From JBCCWF01 sp038520475 (lineage in GTDB: Bacteria > Cyanobacteriota > Cyanobacteriia > CAKZMO01): a DNA stretch of 6,259 nt. The stretch lies in the NCBI GenBank assembly GCA_038520475.1, contig JBCBLF010000273.1:1-6259 (forward strand), in the 5' to 3' direction. The position numbers and the translations under genes were made by a program. A model generated the notes under the pieces. That model was given only the letters and a program-made list of their open reading frames with translations. It did not search any database and was not told where the DNA came from. Position 1 is the stretch's first letter, and each line of letters opens with the position of its first letter. Below are positions 5,046 through 6,259 of the stretch, piece after piece.

Positions 5046-6140
5046 TCAAGAAAGAACAAGCAGCGACACACCAATTGCCCCATAAAAAGTATCGGGAGTG
5101 GGTTGCCGGTTTTCATCAGCAGCTTGGCCCTGCCCTGAGAAGATGCGGCTCACGCGGAACCGATGATAGTTGCGTAATTGCTGTGCTAAGGAAATGTAGT
5201 GAACCTCATCCCCCTTGAACAACGCTTGGTCGAGTTCAGGTAACCGATGCCACGGACATTTCATCAGATCGTGATGGGCGTTGTGATAGCCAAAGTTCAG
5301 CAGCAATAGATTCAGCCAAGGATGGCGCTGAGATAGCAATGTCGAGAAAGTGTGGTGTTGCTCATGAGTGCGATCGCGTGCAGGTAACGGCGTCCCAACC
5401 GGAAACACTTCGTAGGTATGCTGAAATGCATCCTGAATTCGTAAGACGGTAATCATGCCGACATAGGCCACAACGTACAGCACCACAGCCTTTGGTGAAT
5501 ACCACCCCATCAAAGCAAATAGACTGCCTCGAATAATAAGCGTCACAATCACGCGGCCTTGCTCATGATAGCGAGAGGGCTTGAACCATACAGATGCAAT
5601 CGATCGCCATCGCAACCAAAAGGCGATCGCCGGGATATACATCCACTCCAGCACCAAGATGCTCCACCGAAGTACCTTCGGCATCGTATTCAAAGCGTGC
5701 ACCATATCAAATGCAGAAAAATCGACCCGATCGACATGGTGGGCAATATGCAACCGCATTAGATCATCGAACTGGGCATAGCACGCGCCATTCAACCAAA
5801 ACATGAGCGTTCCAAAGTGCGCATTCCAGCGACGACCGGTGAAGATGGTGCCGTGCATAAACTCATGACTCAGGTAAGCAGAATAAATCAGTCCATGGGT
5901 CAGCAATAGCACCCCAACGGCGTTCAACCAGCCATTGGATGAGAATAACAAGGCGACTCCACTAACGTAGGCAATCAGGGTGTAGGCGATCGCCACCCCA
6001 TTTAGTAAGGGTCTTGAGCCGTGGAGATAAGACTGAACATCAATAGATGGGCGGTCACCTGATGCGGGAGGATTCTCATTGGCCTCATCTGGCATCGGTT
6101 CCAGTTTTGGTGAATGATAAGAGTTTTGAGCAGCAGTCAT
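5046..6140 (-). CDS. membrane fatty acid desaturase-family protein
   Basis: This 364-residue integral membrane non-heme di-iron enzyme belongs to the fatty acid desaturase/hydroxylase superfamily. The three canonical histidine boxes are HEFMH (His92, His96), HIAHH (His131, His134, His135) and HNAHH (His286, His289, His290). A further HEQHH (259-263) and a DAFQH (237-241) precede the last box. Hydrophobic segments lie near 46-66, 71-90, 108-121, 157-178, 196-213 and 217-234. The N-terminal 40 residues are polar and Pro-rich, and the last 12 are hydrophobic. Cyanobacterial relatives act on membrane acyl lipids or carotenoids using O2 and ferredoxin electrons. The substrate cannot be decided here; a carotenoid hydroxylase/ketolase-like or other lipid hydroxylase role is possible. 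The start at 6140 is supported by AGGGAGA five bases upstream. It converges on the STAND gene and appears monocistronic within the window. Confidence 0.88.
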   Translation of the reverse strand: MTAAQNSYHSPKLEPMPDEANENPPASGDRPSIDVQSYLHGSRPLLNGVAIAYTLIAYVSGVALLFSSNGWLNAVGVLLLTHGLIYSAYLSHEFMHGTIFTGRRWNAHFGTLMFWLNGACYAQFDDLMRLHIAHHVDRVDFSAFDMVHALNTMPKVLRWSILVLEWMYIPAIAFWLRWRSIASVWFKPSRYHEQGRVIVTLIIRGSLFALMGWYSPKAVVLYVVAYVGMITVLRIQDAFQHTYEVFPVGTPLPARDRTHEQHHTFSTLLSQRHPWLNLLLLNFGYHNAHHDLMKCPWHRLPELDQALFKGDEVHYISLAQQLRNYHRFRVSRIFSGQGQAADENRQPTPDTFYGAIGVSLLVLS

Positions 6141-6145
6141 GAAAA

Positions 6146-6152
6146 TCTCCCT
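6146..6152 (-). promoter_or_regulatory. ribosome binding site of the desaturase gene
   Basis: On the minus strand AGGGAGA lies five bases before the ATG at 6140-6138. It is a good Shine-Dalgarno match and decides this start. Confidence 0.7.
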
Positions 6153-6162
6153 GAATAGAGTG

Positions 6163-6214
6163 CTTTGAATGATGTGTTTGAATGGTTCGTTTGAATGGTT
6201 CGTTTGAATAGCGT
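6163..6214. repeat. 13-bp tandem repeat upstream of the desaturase gene
   Basis: On the plus strand GTTTGAATGGTTC occurs at 6176-6188 and again at 6189-6201, followed by a partial copy starting GTTTGAAT (6202-6209) and preceded by a degenerate copy CTTTGAATGATGT (6163-6175). Read toward the gene, this is ATTCAAAC-type units spaced 13 bases apart. They lie 23-74 bases before the start codon, in the promoter or 5' leader. Adjacent to them, TTTGAGAGT is also duplicated with a 10-bp period (6237-6245 and 6247-6255). Confidence 0.8.
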
Positions 6215-6259
6215 TGCGATGGGATTTAGCTAGATGTTTGAGAGTTTTTGAGAGTAAAG

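Overview
The window looks like cyanobacterial chromosomal DNA. The palindrome GCGATCGC (HIP1), typical of many cyanobacterial genomes, occurs nine times in 6.26 kb on my count, where chance predicts about 0.1. The large STAND/WD40 gene is also of a type common in filamentous and biofilm-forming cyanobacteria. Genus cannot be fixed from this sequence.

Layout. (1) Positions 1-177, minus strand: the first 59 codons of a hemolysin-type (RTX) calcium-binding repeat protein that runs off the left edge. A small uncertain ORF directly upstream overlaps its start by ATGA. (2) Positions about 399-1173: a long stretch with no convincing full gene. It holds a nested inverted repeat (592-634), a short CRISPR-repeat-like GC-rich hairpin (514-530), a 42-codon HTH-like ORF (883-1011), iterated TTGTCTCA motifs, and a leader with a perfect 18-bp inverted repeat and a hairpin that overlaps the ribosome binding site. 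(3) Positions 1174-4974, plus strand: one 1266-residue STAND protein with an N-terminal HTH-like domain, NB-ARC NTPase, winged-helix region, eight pentapeptide units and 14 WD40 blades (two seven-bladed propellers). (4) Positions 5046-6140, minus strand, convergent: a membrane fatty-acid-desaturase-family enzyme with three canonical histidine boxes and one extra HxxHH cluster. Its upstream region carries a 13-bp tandem repeat.

How the genes relate. The four coding units do not form one operon: the STAND gene is transcribed toward the desaturase gene and away from the RTX gene. The STAND protein has the layout of an NLR-like sensor, with a WD40 recognition surface, an ATP switch and an N-terminal signalling or adaptor domain. 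It contains no recognisable toxic effector, so its output would have to come from a partner encoded elsewhere or through the HTH domain. This protein and its structured leader are the part of the window most worth attention.
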